Positions 46,301 to 57,300 of a DNA stretch of 64,000 nucleotides are shown in pieces. The notes under the pieces were generated by a model. The model saw nothing but the letters and a program-made list of their open reading frames with translations. It searched no databases and had not been told where the DNA came from. The DNA is from Mytilus californianus (taxonomy: Eukaryota; Mollusca; Bivalvia; Mytilida; Mytilidae): positions 121,548,771 to 121,612,770 of the forward strand of contig NW_026262581.1 of NCBI RefSeq assembly GCF_021869535.1, read 5' to 3'. The position numbers and the translations under genes were made by a program. The first letter of the stretch is position 1. Each line of letters begins with the position of its first letter.

Positions 46301-48762
46301 GGCAGCAAAATATAACAGTTAGTATAGTTTGAGGGGTTAAAGTAAAAGGGACTGTTTTTTTTAACAAATCTGAACTGATCTAGGACCAGTTACAGTCATC
46401 TGGTATTTGATATTATTACTGATGTGTTGCATTGATAATGAATACTACTGTTATTTCAGACAAATATTTTTATTTCAAAAGTAAATAAAATGCTTCACTG
46501 AGCACAGCTGGATATGAACGCAGAGGTCCAACCCTGAACAGTTGGGGCAAAAATGGACACAATATTCACGCTTGATACAGGTCTGAATTTGGATTGTAAT
46601 TAAATATTTGACACATAATAGGTTTCTGACACAGAATAACTGTAGTCAAAGAACTTAGAATTGGTTACATGATTTGAATCTATATTCAATTTTTTGCTTT
46701 TGTGCAATACACTATGCTTTATTTGCGGTCGTATAAAAATCTGCTTTGTTTTTTATCTAGACAGGAAAATGACAATTTTTCTAATCATTTGAGCCTCATG
46801 GGAAATTTCATGATGAGATATGACATTACATTAGCCTTAATTTAACAAACCCAACTGTTTTCATACAAACCAATATCTAAGCTTGCTTTCTTTTAAAAGT
46901 TTCTTTTCTAAGAATTAATTAAAAAGGTTTATAAATCTCTAACTTACACTATCCATTTCAATACAATATAAATTTTAAGATTTTAAGTGATGTAAATTTA
47001 TAATAAAAGGTCAGATTTAGAAAAGGAATAATTAATTTGACAAATTTCTTCTCTTCTTCCTATACAATAGTAAAATATGACATTATTGTTCAGATTAAGT
47101 GGACATTTTTATTATTTAGTGGTGGATAGATTCATAAGTGATTTTAACTAGTCCTCATATCCGTAAAATATCATGCCAAAATCAATTACCAGTAACCACA
47201 TTTTTTTTGCTTATAAATTTATTATTAAATTATGATTTCAGTTCCAGTTTGTCCCCATGCTGGTGGTGTAGGTCTGTGTGAACTAGTACAACACTTATCC
47301 ATATTTGACTTCATATCAGCTGGTTGCTCTTTAGAAAACAGGTTTGTATGAAATATTAAAAAAAGGAAAACCAAAATGAACAATTTTAAAATGATTCAAC
47401 TGTGCAATTCATCGGTATGATAAATACTAGGTACAATTTTAAAAAGGGTCTTAACAATCTAAATTGACTGACAGTCGTTGATATTCAATCCAATGCCTGT
47501 GATCAACCTCATTTTTTTCCAAACATAAATGAATTGTTATTATTAAATTCATTGGTCAAACTCATTCTCCTGCTCTGTTCTTTTATTGGCACAAAGTGGT
47601 ATGTTGTCTGGAAACAAATGTCACCACTGCTGGTCAAAGCTTTTTACTCTAATTCTCCTGATCACAAGACTTTATGTCAACATGGTTTTTGATGGGCAAC
47701 AAAGAAATAATGAAACACAGTCAAGGGGAGACAATTAATTTTCTACCAACTCCTTAACTTTTTTTATCCTTTGTAACAAACCTTTGTTTGTTGAATCATG
47801 CACAGTTAAGATATAATATATCATATTTATATTAATATATATGTCATGAGATAAATGAATTATTTTAAAAAAATCTTGTTCATCTATCAAGAAAAGGAAA
47901 AAGAAATAAAGTGCAAAATCTGACCTTTTCTACATTGACTGTCTTGGTTGTCATGAATATAACTATGAAATCATACTTGTTATATACTTGATTTATGGAA
48001 ACGATGTTTTTACAGAATGATAGAATTTGCTGACCACTTACATGAACACATGGAAGCTCCAGTTGCAATAAAAAATGGCAATTATGTTGTACCTACTGTA
48101 AGTTTATTTATTCCATTAATATGCTGCACATCAAATGAAAACACCTAGGACTAAGGCCATTGGATAAATATACATGTATTTTGAAGCAGATCAAAGATAA
48201 ACAAGGAGAAATGGCAACTTATTGCTTTAACTTTTCATCTGATTTTGAAGATTGTAAAGTACCAGTATAACTTTGCATTGAGTTACTAAGCAAACTACAA
48301 ATTTACTATTGTATATTATGCTTGGTCTTTGTAAAATGTTGGTTTAACTGTCACAAATTGAGTTTATCTGGCTACACAAAGCAGATCTAAGGAAACAGAC
48401 ATTAGCATCAGTAAAAGTTTTATAGACACCAACTGAAAATACAATACTGTTTTATCCATGCAAAAATATCATAACATTTATAAGTAAGGAAATACAACAG
48501 TTGAATGCTTTTTTTTTTGCTTTTTTTACATTTCAGTTGAAGTTCAACATGCCAAAATTTTATGCAAAATTTTAACAAATAAGTGTCATGGCCCATTTGC
48601 TGTTCTTGGAGCTTGGGTTTTTTAATTTATGTTATATTGTATTTTCAGGTTCCAGGTTATTTGGTTGGTATTAAAGAAGGAACAATTAAACAGTTTGAAT
48701 ACCCATGTGGCAGTGAATGGCAAAGAATGTTTGCTGATGGTACATTTGAACCTGATGTGTAA
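34334..48762 (+). CDS. ENOSF1: ENOSF1-like L-fuconate dehydratase, paralogue 2 (16 exons, complete)
   Basis: Second complete copy of the enolase-superfamily dehydratase. Exons: 34334-34420, 37053-37155, 37935-38050, 38971-39057, 39496-39522, 39779-39819, 40308-40339, 40973-41011, 41708-41790, 42792-42826, 43211-43298, 45239-45373, 46146-46317, 47242-47341, 48016-48097, 48649-48762 (TAA). Each exon has exactly the length and phase of its counterpart in paralogue 1, giving 446 residues. All catalytic residues are kept (KMKVG, MVDANQ, WIEEP, ATGEHC, QIDACR, CPHAGG), so it is probably active. It keeps its introns, so it arose by DNA duplication and is not a retrocopy. Differences include GWLFYPDD for [17 protein letters not shown] for ALNPLGIAV, and one exon 2 ([16 protein letters not shown]) where paralogue 1 has three. 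It has its own upstream region, unrelated to the TPR-linked promoter. Exon 12 is followed by four decaying copies of its own tail. Confidence 0.96.
34475..34985. mobile_element. SINE-like remnants in ENOSF1-2 intron 1
   Basis: GATTGGTGTTTAACGTCCAG (34485-34504) and GATTGTAGCTTGCTTAACGT (34915 area) resemble the tails of bivalve SINEs. Between them GAACCCACAACCTCC (34789 area) could be an inverted box B. The boundaries are unclear. Confidence 0.45.
35107..35240 (+). repeat. Dispersed repeat (GCCTATAATTGCTTA family), second copy
   Basis: About 85-90% alike by eye to 14951-15097, ending in CCACATCTCCTTATTTTTATA. It follows the LINE-like fragment in that fragment's 3' direction. Confidence 0.7.
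35335..35678 (-). pseudogene. LINE-like reverse transcriptase, extreme C-terminus
   Basis: Reads [37 protein letters not shown] and [11 protein letters not shown], ending KIKIDL and a stop at 35335. The ER.C..C....DE.HFLL pattern is typical of the ends of non-LTR retrotransposon ORFs in invertebrates. A stop upstream (TAA near 35670) and missing RT domains show a dead, 5'-truncated copy. It is distinct from the FRYLDDIL element. Confidence 0.75.
35823..36420 (-). mobile_element. 3' tail of the RT element, inverted copy
   Basis: Reverse complement of the 1258-1895 tail (GGAATATGTCAAAGAGACAA; GACTTGGGACAGGCAC). It joins the RT ORF fragment at 36421, confirming element structure. Inserted antisense in ENOSF1-2 intron 1. 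Confidence 0.85.
36421..36919 (-). pseudogene. RT-element ORF fragment, frameshifted
   Basis: Begins at [20 protein letters not shown], continues through [20 protein letters not shown] and [11 protein letters not shown], then shifts frame near 36725 to [17 protein letters not shown] and ends by NIDSLIGS. Its 5' truncation point differs from that of the copy at 0.6 kb. Its damage also differs, a frameshift here against a stop codon there. Confidence 0.85.
37164..37262 (+). repeat. 52-bp tandem duplication after ENOSF1-2 exon 2
   Basis: TTAATCATGATTATTTTTTA plus CCATGGATGTTCTCAGTAAA is duplicated almost exactly, about 10 bp downstream of the exon 2 donor. It contains no exon sequence. Confidence 0.85.
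38501..38700. repeat. Foldback element with perfect 34-bp hairpin and a third inverted arm
   Basis: 38501-38534 and 38569-38602 are perfect reverse complements. A third segment (38635-38700) repeats the first arm plus loop in direct or inverted register (TTGTTTGGTTACTCGTTGAA; GAATTCTTCGATTAGTTATT). It contains TGCGCTACGCGCA between arms. Located in ENOSF1-2 intron 3; no coding content. Confidence 0.88.
40853..40879 (+). repeat. Poly-C / poly-A tract
   Basis: About 18 C followed by about 8 A in ENOSF1-2 intron 7. Slippage-prone; the exact length may be a sequencing or assembly artefact. Confidence 0.8.
42176..42623. mobile_element. Foldback element split by a SINE
   Basis: Left part CATTTCAATGTCTTCTACTA...AAATCTTGCTTGGGTCAATG...ACATAAGTAT and right part ATACTTATGT...[SINE]...CTAAGCAAGATTTAATTATC...ATTGAAATATGTCC are inverted copies with arms of about 80 bp. 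Removing the SINE and one target duplication restores the palindrome. Lies in ENOSF1-2 intron 9. Confidence 0.8.
42307..42568 (+). mobile_element. V-type SINE with 13-bp target duplications
   Basis: The tRNA-like head has box A (TGGCCGAGTGGT) and box B (GGTTGTGAGTTCGAACCCC, 42371-42389). A V-domain core (GTGGTTTTCTCCGGGCACTC then CGGCTTCCTCCACC) follows, with a short A/C-rich tail. TCATAATCATTGG flanks it on both sides (42294-42306 and 42569-42581). This fits the V-SINE group found in molluscs (RUDI-like, family name inferred). Confidence 0.9.
43961..44612 (+). mobile_element. Element with GAGCCT...GCGAGACA ends and internal repeats, copy 1
   Basis: Starts GTCGAGCCTTTCGACTTTTG then AAGCGAGACATAGCGA, and ends TTGTTGAGCCTGCGATTAAC then GTAGGCGAGACACTGGG, so the terminal motifs are in direct orientation. 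The interior has about three units of 170-180 bp (TTCACTCTGTGGTTAAAG; AACTATCCTGGATTT; TTGGACAGAAGCTTGTTTAT). Inverted copy at 51891-52926. Non-coding, in ENOSF1-2 intron 11. Confidence 0.78.
45394..45830 (+). pseudogene. Four decaying copies of the exon 12 3' end with donors (paralogue 2)
   Basis: After the true exon 12 donor (45374), partial copies end at about 45452 (near-perfect GGGCCATGCTGCTATTGCTG, then AG|GTAAGC), 45526 (TACTGCTGAG|GTAAGA), 45678 (ACTACTAAG|GTAAGT) and 45813 (GCTATTGCTGAG|GTGAGC). All keep a usable-looking GT donor, while exon bodies are eroded and lack good acceptors. Reading on from exon 12 hits TGA within seven codons. Confidence 0.82.
46484..46739 (-). mobile_element. 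256-bp deletion derivative of the 2.9-kb satellite element
   Basis: Has the right-end block (AATAAAATGCTTC; CCCTGAACAGTTGGGGCAA; AAATATTTGACACA) and the left end (TTTGCGGTCGTATAAAAAT) with all internal arrays missing. It shows that both element ends are mobile as a pair. Lies in ENOSF1-2 intron 13. Confidence 0.82.
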
Positions 48763-49152
48763 ATTTACAGAAAAAAAGTAACCATTGGCTGTTGTCATTG
48801 GAGTTGTATTCATTACTAGATTATTAGAATTTCATTGAAAAATAATGTTTAACCTTACATGATCTGCAATATTTTGCAATTGTTTAAGGGTATTGAGAAT
48901 TATTGTCACATATGTCTGTTTCACAATAATTTTAGTAATAGTTGACCAATCTTTATAAAAATTTTAATTTTATTTTCCTTAGCACTACACAAAGACTGGA
49001 TTGGAAGCTGCTTTTCTAGTCCTAACTGAAAAATTGCTAAAATATTTTTTTTTAACCAAATATTTCTGCTAGTTACATCATTTATTTTACATGAGATTTT
49101 GATGATGTTAACAGATCTGTCATAAATTTATTGTTCCTGTGATTGACTGTTA

Positions 49153-49158
49153 AATAAA
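49153..49158 (+). terminator. Candidate polyadenylation signal of ENOSF1-2
   Basis: AATAAA about 390 bp after the stop codon, followed by a T-rich stretch. This is a plausible 3' end for paralogue 2, with a shorter 3' UTR than paralogue 1. Confidence 0.5.
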
Positions 49159-51180
49159 GTGCAAAATGGTATGCTTATTTCAATTATAATTCTTTATGAA
49201 AATCTCTGTCTACTTTGCAACTAAATTAGTGGTAATTCCTATATTTCATGTAATATAAGGGTCTAACATCACATTTCTAAGTAGAACACAATTTGAGTAT
49301 GGAAGATCTGTGAACATTAACTGTTAATTGATTGACAGTTTGCACACTTTGCAGTGCCGTCAACTAAAAAAATTGTACCCAATTACAGCTTGCGTATTCA
49401 AATAAAGTCATGCTCAAGTGATAAGTGTATGTAGTGCAAGGGAAAGGAGAAATCATTTGTGAGATTGTGTTGGATTTGTATATATTTTCAGTTTATTTAC
49501 TAAAACTTAACTCTAATGAACTTGTTAACATAACACGCTTAAAAGATTTTCATATAAAATTTTCGTTTTCAAATATATTTGAATATGTGCTATATAAAAT
49601 GAAATCCTGCTGTTTTTGTATGCTACATATTTTCTTATTTTTTGTAACCTGCATATTTTTCTACAGATCTGAGCTTGCTACTTAAAGTACAAAATTTACA
49701 TTATACTCCAATGGACATTTTACATGCTCCATTATTTTTTCTATTTAATATTGTACTAATCAGAAAACGTATTAAACGGAAATAGAATTTATGTTTAAGA
49801 AAGATGAAGATATAAATATAAATTTAGAGAATACTTACGGTAGATTCTTTTAATGACATATTATTTAAGAAATTAAAACATCAAGAAACTAGACTGAAAA
49901 TCCAGAAACTAACAGACCTGCCAATTATCCTGATTTATGGGGGATATCTCCCATGAGAGATGTTGACCTGAATTTTGAAATTCTTTATTATATAATCTGC
50001 AGACCTCAAAACAGGCATTCAAATGAGTTAAAAGGGTATTTAAGCACATATATACTCATTCAAACAATATAGTAGTAGATTAAGAACACTTATGACAATA
50101 TAAGAGGAGCATTAGGTCCTCTTGCACTTAAAATCCCCCATAGAGATTTTGAAAAGTTGGAAGGTATGAACTAATGTTCAGTAACAAAGATGTTTGCAGG
50201 CAGTTTATGAATACTACGTTGTAACTACATACAGTGTTTATTCAGTAAAAGGTGTTCATGTGTTAGTGTATGCTTTTATAGTTGTTGATTAATTGTTTTG
50301 GACATATTTCCTACTTTTATTAAAGTATATTCATTTGACTGTTTTTGTATTGACACTTTTTCTTTTGAGGAATCTTTTCATTTAAATTAAAGGTGTATGC
50401 ACAGTTTTACTCAAAATTTAAATTCCTTTTTCATAGGTTGTCAATGAGTTTAACCATTTTCATCTTTTTGCAATATAATTGAATTTAAAGTAAAAAAAAT
50501 ATGAGGTGAAACAATATATTCATTTTTTTTTAATCGGAGATGAATATGTCATTGAAAATTTGACTTTTTTAAATACATCTCTAAAAATTAAGTATGCAGT
50601 GCTTTGTTGCACTACTTAAAACATTACATCATTAATATTTTGTTTTGTTATAATGTCTGAATTATTACATAGACAGTGTTAATTAAAAATACCTCTTACT
50701 GTAAGAATAGATATAGATTATTATGAATGTTTAAAGTAGAGCTAGGAATATGGTTTAGATAAAGCCATCAGTAGTGTGATGAAATAATAATAGGCATTTT
50801 TTTTTATTGTATTTTTCAGATAAAACTAAAATCCAAGATATTATACAAATAATTCTCATGTTTAATGATTGTTGACAGTCATTTGCCATTTATTTTTATA
50901 AGGAACATTTTATGTTTATTGAAATAAAACTTTCTATATTTACTGGTCTTAAGTTTTCATGTATTGAATTAAGATTTGAAGGTTGAATGATTTTCTTTGA
51001 ACTACTGGACAGAAAAAAAGAAAAAACCCTGCCAAATTCTGTATGTGCCTGTCCCAAGTCAGCAACCTGTAATTCTGTAGTTGTCATTTGTTGCTGTATA
51101 TCATAATTGTTTATTGTTGTGTACATAAATCAGGCTGTTAGTTTCCTCTTTTGAATTGTTTCACATTTGTCATTTGGAGG
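49159..51180. other. Intergenic, no gene seen
   Basis: AT-rich DNA between ENOSF1-2 and the repeat cluster upstream of WASHC5. The open frames are short, unsupported by any recognisable domain and lack splice context. Confidence 0.5.
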
Positions 51181-51369
51181 CCTTTTATAGCGTGCTGTGT
51201 GGTATGGGTTTTGCTCATTGTTGAAGGCCGTACAGTTACCTATAGTTGCTTATTTCTATGTCATTTGGCTTCTGGTGGAGAGTTGTCTAATTGGCATCAT
51301 ATCACATCTTATTCTTATATACTAATCACAGAATTAAAAGAATAGTATACTATGCAAAAGATTCCAAAG

Positions 51370-51870
51370 GACCATGACTAAGGGGACAGGGCCACATAAT
51401 TTCCTTGTAAATGAAATGTGCTGATGCTCATACAACTTTTAAACTGACCTAATCAAAAATTTTGACCCCACTGAATAAGAAATGCCAATGCTAATACAAC
51501 TGCATACCAAATACCATTGACTTATCCCTTTAAACTGACCTAAACACAAACTTTAATATGATATATATGCAATACCATGACTGAGGGGGCTGGGCCATAT
51601 AATCTCTATGGAAATGAGACATGCAAATGCTAATACAACTGCATAGCAAATATCATTGTTTTATCATTAAACAGACCTAATCCAAAACTTAAACATGTAA
51701 ACTTTGCAAAATAGACCATGACTGAGTGGGTGGCACTGAATAATATCCATGGATAGTAGATGTGCAAATGCTTGTACAACTGAAAATCCAATAACATGGG
51801 CTAATCATTAGTGGTTCAATTTAAACTGACATAATCACAAACTTTAAACATATAAACTAAACTACTGGTA
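51370..51870 (-). repeat. Degenerate tandem repeat, about 165-bp units
   Basis: About three units sharing ACCATGACTGAGGGGGCTGG, TGCTAATACAACTGCATA and TAAACTGACCTAA. They directly precede the next element. Confidence 0.7.
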
Positions 51871-51890
51871 TTTACCAAAAAAAATCACAA

Positions 51891-52926
51891 GGGTTCCGCA
51901 GAACCCAGTGTCTCGCCTACTTATGCTGTTAGTCGCAGGCTCAACAAAAATGGGGAAAAAATTATTAAAAATTTTCCTCTAGATACTATCTTTTGATTGT
52001 AAGAAGTTCTGTTCAAGTTTGGTAAAAATCCAAGAAGGTTGATGAATCTAATAAATGTTTTAAAAACTTTTAACTGCAGACTGTACGTAATGTTAACTGG
52101 AATAAAACTAAGTCCATTTATAAGTAATATACAGAAAAACAGGAAATAAATTTTTACAAAATTTCCTTCTAGATACTAGCTTTTGATCATAAACAAGCTT
52201 CTGTCCAAGTTTGGTACAAATCCAGGATAGTTTAAGAAAGTTATTAAAATTTTGAAAGCTTTAACCACAGAGTGAATGTAATGTTAACTGGCAGAAAAAC
52301 TAAGTCCATTTATAAGTAAAATACGGATAAACAGGATTTTTTTTTAACAAAATTTACTTTTGAATACTATCTTATATTCACAAACAAGCTTCTGTCCAAG
52401 TGTGGTACAAATCCAGGATAGTTTAAGAAAGTTATTAAAATTTGAAAAACTTTTAACCACAGAGTGAATGTTATGTTAACTGGCAGAAAAACTAAGTCCA
52501 TATATGAGTAAAATATGGATAAACAGGATTTTTTTTAAACAAAATTTTTTTCTGGATACTATCTTTTGATTATAAACAAGCTTCTGTCCAAGTTTGGTGC
52601 AAATCTAAGATAGTTTAAGAAAGTTATTAAAATTTGAAAAACTTTAACCACAGAGTGAATGTAATGTTAACTGGCAGAAAAACTAAGTCCATTTATGAGT
52701 AAAATACGGATAAACAGGATTTTTTTTTTTACAAAATTTACTTCTGGATACTATCTTATAATCATAAACAAGCTTCTGTCCAAGTTTGGTTGAAATGCAG
52801 GATAGTTTAAGAAAGTTATTAAAATTTCAAAAAACGTTAACCACAGAGTAAATATTTGTGGACGCCGCCAACGCCGACAGAATGTCGCTATGTCTCGCTT
52901 TTGCGACAAAAGTCGCAGGCTCGACA
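51891..52926 (-). mobile_element. Element with GAGCCT...GCGAGACA ends, copy 2 (longer array)
   Basis: Inverted counterpart of 43961-44612, with the same terminal blocks (GGGTTCCGCAGAACCCAGTG and GACAAAAGTCGCAGGCTCGA) but five to six internal units instead of about three. The array length difference shows expansion or contraction inside the element. Confidence 0.8.
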
Positions 52927-52999
52927 AAAACCAAGACCAATATCGGGTCTAGACCTGCATCACTGCATGCAATTGATTGAGGTTACTTGTATACTGCAG

Positions 53000-53570
53000 C
53001 ATAACTGATCATTCCTATACCAAATATTAAAATCATTCACTTTAATAAGAGCCAAGAAAACTTTGATGAAAATTTTCCTCGTACAATGAGTGTTGTAAAA
53101 TTTCAAACTACCGGCAAGCAGGAAGTAGATACATGGCAGATGTAAAAAAATTTACTTGCTACAAATCAATATTATAAAGCTGCAGACCAATCATTGAATC
53201 AAACCCTTTCATAGATGCCAAGAAAACTTTTGACAATAAATTTTCCTTCAACACTGAGTGTTGTAAAAATTCAAACTACGGCAAACAGGAAGCAGTCTGA
53301 TTAAAACCAGCCCCCGCTATCCACTTGAGTTGTGGATAGTGGGGGCTGGTTTTAATCAGACTGCAAACGCAAGTGGATAGTGGGGGCTAGTTTTAATCAG
53401 ACTGAATAGGAAGTGGCAACACAACAGATGTAAAAAATTGCTTTCTCGCTACAACTCAACATTATCAAGCTGCAGACCAAATATTAAATCATTCCCTTTA
53501 AGCAAAGCCAAGAAAACTACGAAAGGATGGACGGAGTCAAGTAGTTACTAGACTGGCTTCTGCCTTCAGC
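53000..53570 (-). repeat. Degenerate tandem repeat, about 170-bp units, with hairpin insert
   Basis: About three units sharing GCCAAGAAAACTTT, AAATTTCAAACTAC, GGAAGTAG and AAGCTGCAGACCA. The hairpin element at 53293-53404 lies inside one unit. Confidence 0.7.
53293..53404. repeat. Strong hairpin with 33-bp arms and a third copy
   Basis: 53293-53325 and 53331-53363 are inverted copies with two mismatches and a 5-bp loop; 53371-53404 repeats the second arm. The core is CCAGCCCCCGCTATCCACT, unusually GC-rich for this region. Confidence 0.88.
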
Positions 53571-54333
53571 AGGTAAAAAGTGGTGTCCAGCTTTTTAATT
53601 GAATGGGTTGAAGAATATTAATAACATTTGGTATTACCAGAGGTTTATCTTCTACTAAGGTTGGAATATTGACCTGCAAATTCCAAGGTAACAGATTTAG
53701 TTCAGTTAAAACATACCAATTAATTACAAATATGAAAAGAGGAAAGAACTTTCAAGAGCTTATTTTGCCCTGTAAATTCCGTGAAAATAAAAAAAAAATT
53801 GAAACCTTTACAAATCTCCTTTGAGATATAAAAAAGTTTACAAATACACATAGTCATATACAAGCCATATGTAAAGTTGAAATAGGGCTGAGACCTTGAC
53901 CTTGCTGACTCTTATCATGATTTTAACATCATCCCCTGGTGGTGGGCTAGAAAAATATCCTGTATCAATAACATTCTTAGAGGCACAAGTTATAAAACCA
54001 GGCTAAAATTTGCACAGAAAGACATACAGAGTGATTCCAATGTAAAATATACCCACTAAACTCCCCATAATAGGAAGGGAACAGTCTAATAAAGAAATCA
54101 GAATCTTTTAAAATATTGCCAAAAACTGAAGAAAAAGAACAAAGAATGTACAAAAAAATCTTATAATAATTATCAACAACAAGCTAAATACAATGTTAGA
54201 AAAATATATTGCACCATTGGATAACAGTTAATAACAATTTTGTAATGTATTCAGTCTGCAGTAAGTTCAATACATCTGGAAACAGTCACACTTCCTTGGA
54301 ATGTCACATTATATAAACAACAGAACCAGTCCA

Positions 54334-57300
54334 TCATCCCTGTGCCAGCTGAGTTTTACATTCATCAAACAAGTATGGTGGTACCTGAGCTTCTATCACC
54401 TATAACAGAGGAGATCAAAATCAGTAATACATTTGTATTGCATTGAATTATTAATTTTGTTTACCATTCTTTACTATGTAATTCTGCAGCATGTACTTTC
54501 TTCAAGAATATCTTTATCAGTGAGAATCTATATGTATAACTTTTTATAATAAATGTATAGTTCTAAGGGCAGGCAAAGCATACTTTTCTTGTTTTATGTA
54601 AACAAGCTTGAAGGTGAAAATTTCAATTCAAAACATTTAAGTTTTCTTGTCTGATTTTTATTTCGTTAACTCCTAACTAACTGTTTTTTATGTAACATAT
54701 TTTTCTTTAGATTAAATATCTATAAAGATAAACACTACCAACAGCTAAAGATCACTTCATGTCTTAAGTACAATGGCTATGCCCAATTAACAAGTGTGAT
54801 AAATTCATATTGAAGCTGATATCACTGGAAAACAGAAAAAACCAAGAAAGTCAGTTTTACCTTTCTAGACATTCCACTATAGTAAATAAAATCCTCCAAG
54901 AATACCAATACATTCAAGGCATCCTGAGACAAATCTGGTGACTTCACACTAAAACATAATTCAAATTTAAAGTATATTCAAATTCTTTAAGAACACTATA
55001 ACTTTTCATTATTAAAATAAAGAAAATAAAGACAAAAATGTTAATGTTGATAAGCTCGAAATAACTATCAAAAAAATTTTACTTTAAAAAATATAAATTT
55101 ACAACTTCAACCCTAAATCTGAAAACTGAATACAGTACTTTTTTTAAGCCTTTCACACAACAAAATAAAGACATGTGCATGAATACAAATACAATAGAAA
55201 ATTTACTATCGAATCACATTGAAAATTAGGCAACCATAAGATAAATGAAGGATCTTACTTAGGAAGCATACTGACAGTAGATCGTACATACTGGCCCAGT
55301 AATGCCAAGAATGAATCAGTATTTTCTGAGTGAAACTGTTTCAGCAATGTTATACAACCAGTCACAAATGGTGGACCATCCAAAGGATCTGTTAATTTCT
55401 TACATGTCAATCCACCTACAATTACAAATACACAGATTATTACGATATCAAAAATCAACATAAATTTTGACAAATGTACAATGGCTTAATATTGACCATA
55501 TTTATTGGAGTTTTCTATTAACAATTTAAAAGTCTATACTAAAAGGTAATGAATGTCTTCCCTGATTGTGAGGAATTCTTTTTTAAGCTATGCCAGGCAA
55601 ATTGAGGGCAAATAACTTAAAACTATGGATAAATGGTAAACATCCTGATATTAAATTTCCAATGAACTTATAACCCATAAAACATTATTCTAAAATGTGT
55701 ACATAGGTGGAATGAAACAACCTAACAAATTTTGCAAATAACCGAAATCAATCTCCCATTCCTACCATACTGTATATAACAGATTGACGTGATCTATACA
55801 GCTATTAATGTCTCTGGTTTTTTGTGTCGTTCAGTTGCTGTTTCATTGACATATACCCAACATTTTCTTTATTCATACACAGTCATTTAAGTACAAAGGA
55901 CCAAAATCTAGATAAAATAAACATGTCCATCAATAATTGTACTTACTGATAGATTTGCTGTATACTAGCTTAGGAAGGTGTGATAGTACAAACAAACAAT
56001 TAAATAATGGAAAATGTGGCAGTCTCTTTGTTGTGATGTAAATTTTAGCCAATGGATCATGGAATCCAGCTGACTCTAGATAAGCTGTTAATTCATACAT
56101 CAGAGGGTTATCTTCCTTAGGGTAAGGTAGAGTTGGGTCCTGGTAATGCTGTTCTATGTCTGCCATCAAAGCACTGAAATCAGAAAGAGTATTAAGGTGA
56201 CTCAATGGTATTAAAGTTTCACTCAAACTGTGCAGAATGACAAGTTAAACACATATTTGCTGTCATAAAAAAATATATATATTTTTATACTGAGTGTTTT
56301 AATTGATTAAAAATGTTGGATCGTTTGCTTCTTCTCTTTAAGGCAGTGGTCAGGGATAAATGAACACAGGAATGAGGGGCAGGAAGAGGGAGTCAGGGGA
56401 AGGGAAGTGGAGGTCACAGGGGTGGGAACCAGGGAATATGGATAGTAAAAATAGGGATATTCTGGGAAAAGTTTTTTGACAGATTTTTGTCTGAGAGTCA
56501 GGGGAGGGAAGTGGGTGTAGGGGAGAGGGAATTTGGCGTCGAAGGAGGCGAGAGGGATTTGGGAGGTAAGGAAGTGGGAATCAGATACCCCTGTCCACCT
56601 CCTCCTCTTTAAACAATTAGTTGTTTTATTTATTTCCAATTTTTTTTCCTTCAATATTGTTCCTTTTATTGATTATTTCCTTACAAATGTTTGCCACTGT
56701 CATTAACTTGCAAGTCAAGAAGAAAAGCTCATGATCATAACAACACCTAACTTATATTACAAGAAAACCACAACATTTTTGTACAAGTTTTTAAATATAT
56801 CTTGGTATCTAGTCAATACTTACTCATTAAAAGTCTGTAATGTACTTGCTAAAAACTTTGAATCAAATTTGCATGATGTACTTAGCTCATGTGCTATCTG
56901 TCTCCTCAATAACTGCATTTGACCAACCTATACAGAAGGACAGAATAAACTGTTAGCAAAGGTTTGTAGTCATACTGTATAATCTTATGACAGAATAAAA
57001 AACTGTTAGCAAAGGTTTGTAGCCATACTGTATAATCGTATGACAGAATAAACACTGTTATCAAAGGTTTGTAGGCATACTGTATAATCTTATGACAGAA
57101 TAAACATGTTAGCAAAGGTTTGTAGCCCTTTTCCATGACAAAAAACAGCTGGAAGTGATAAACAATGCAGTGTAACATGCTTAGAATTTCAGACATAATG
57201 TTTTATATAATCAAAGTGCTGGATAGCACCTGTGGAAAGTTTGCAACAGTAGATGTGTAATATTTTAAATAGGTTGTAAATGTGTAGATTGGGAGTTTAA

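Noticed and set aside
34334-48762. Paralogue 2 as a pseudogene or retrocopy
   Set aside because: All introns are in place, every exon is open, phases match and all catalytic residues are kept.
49425-49685. 86-codon plus-strand frame after ENOSF1-2
   Set aside because: No domain, AT-rich hydrophobic translation, no splice or polyadenylation context; treated as chance.
56307-56654. 115-codon minus-strand frame rich in Pro, Leu and Ser
   Set aside because: It is the complement of a purine-rich low-complexity tract within a WASHC5 intron and lies between two well-defined exons.
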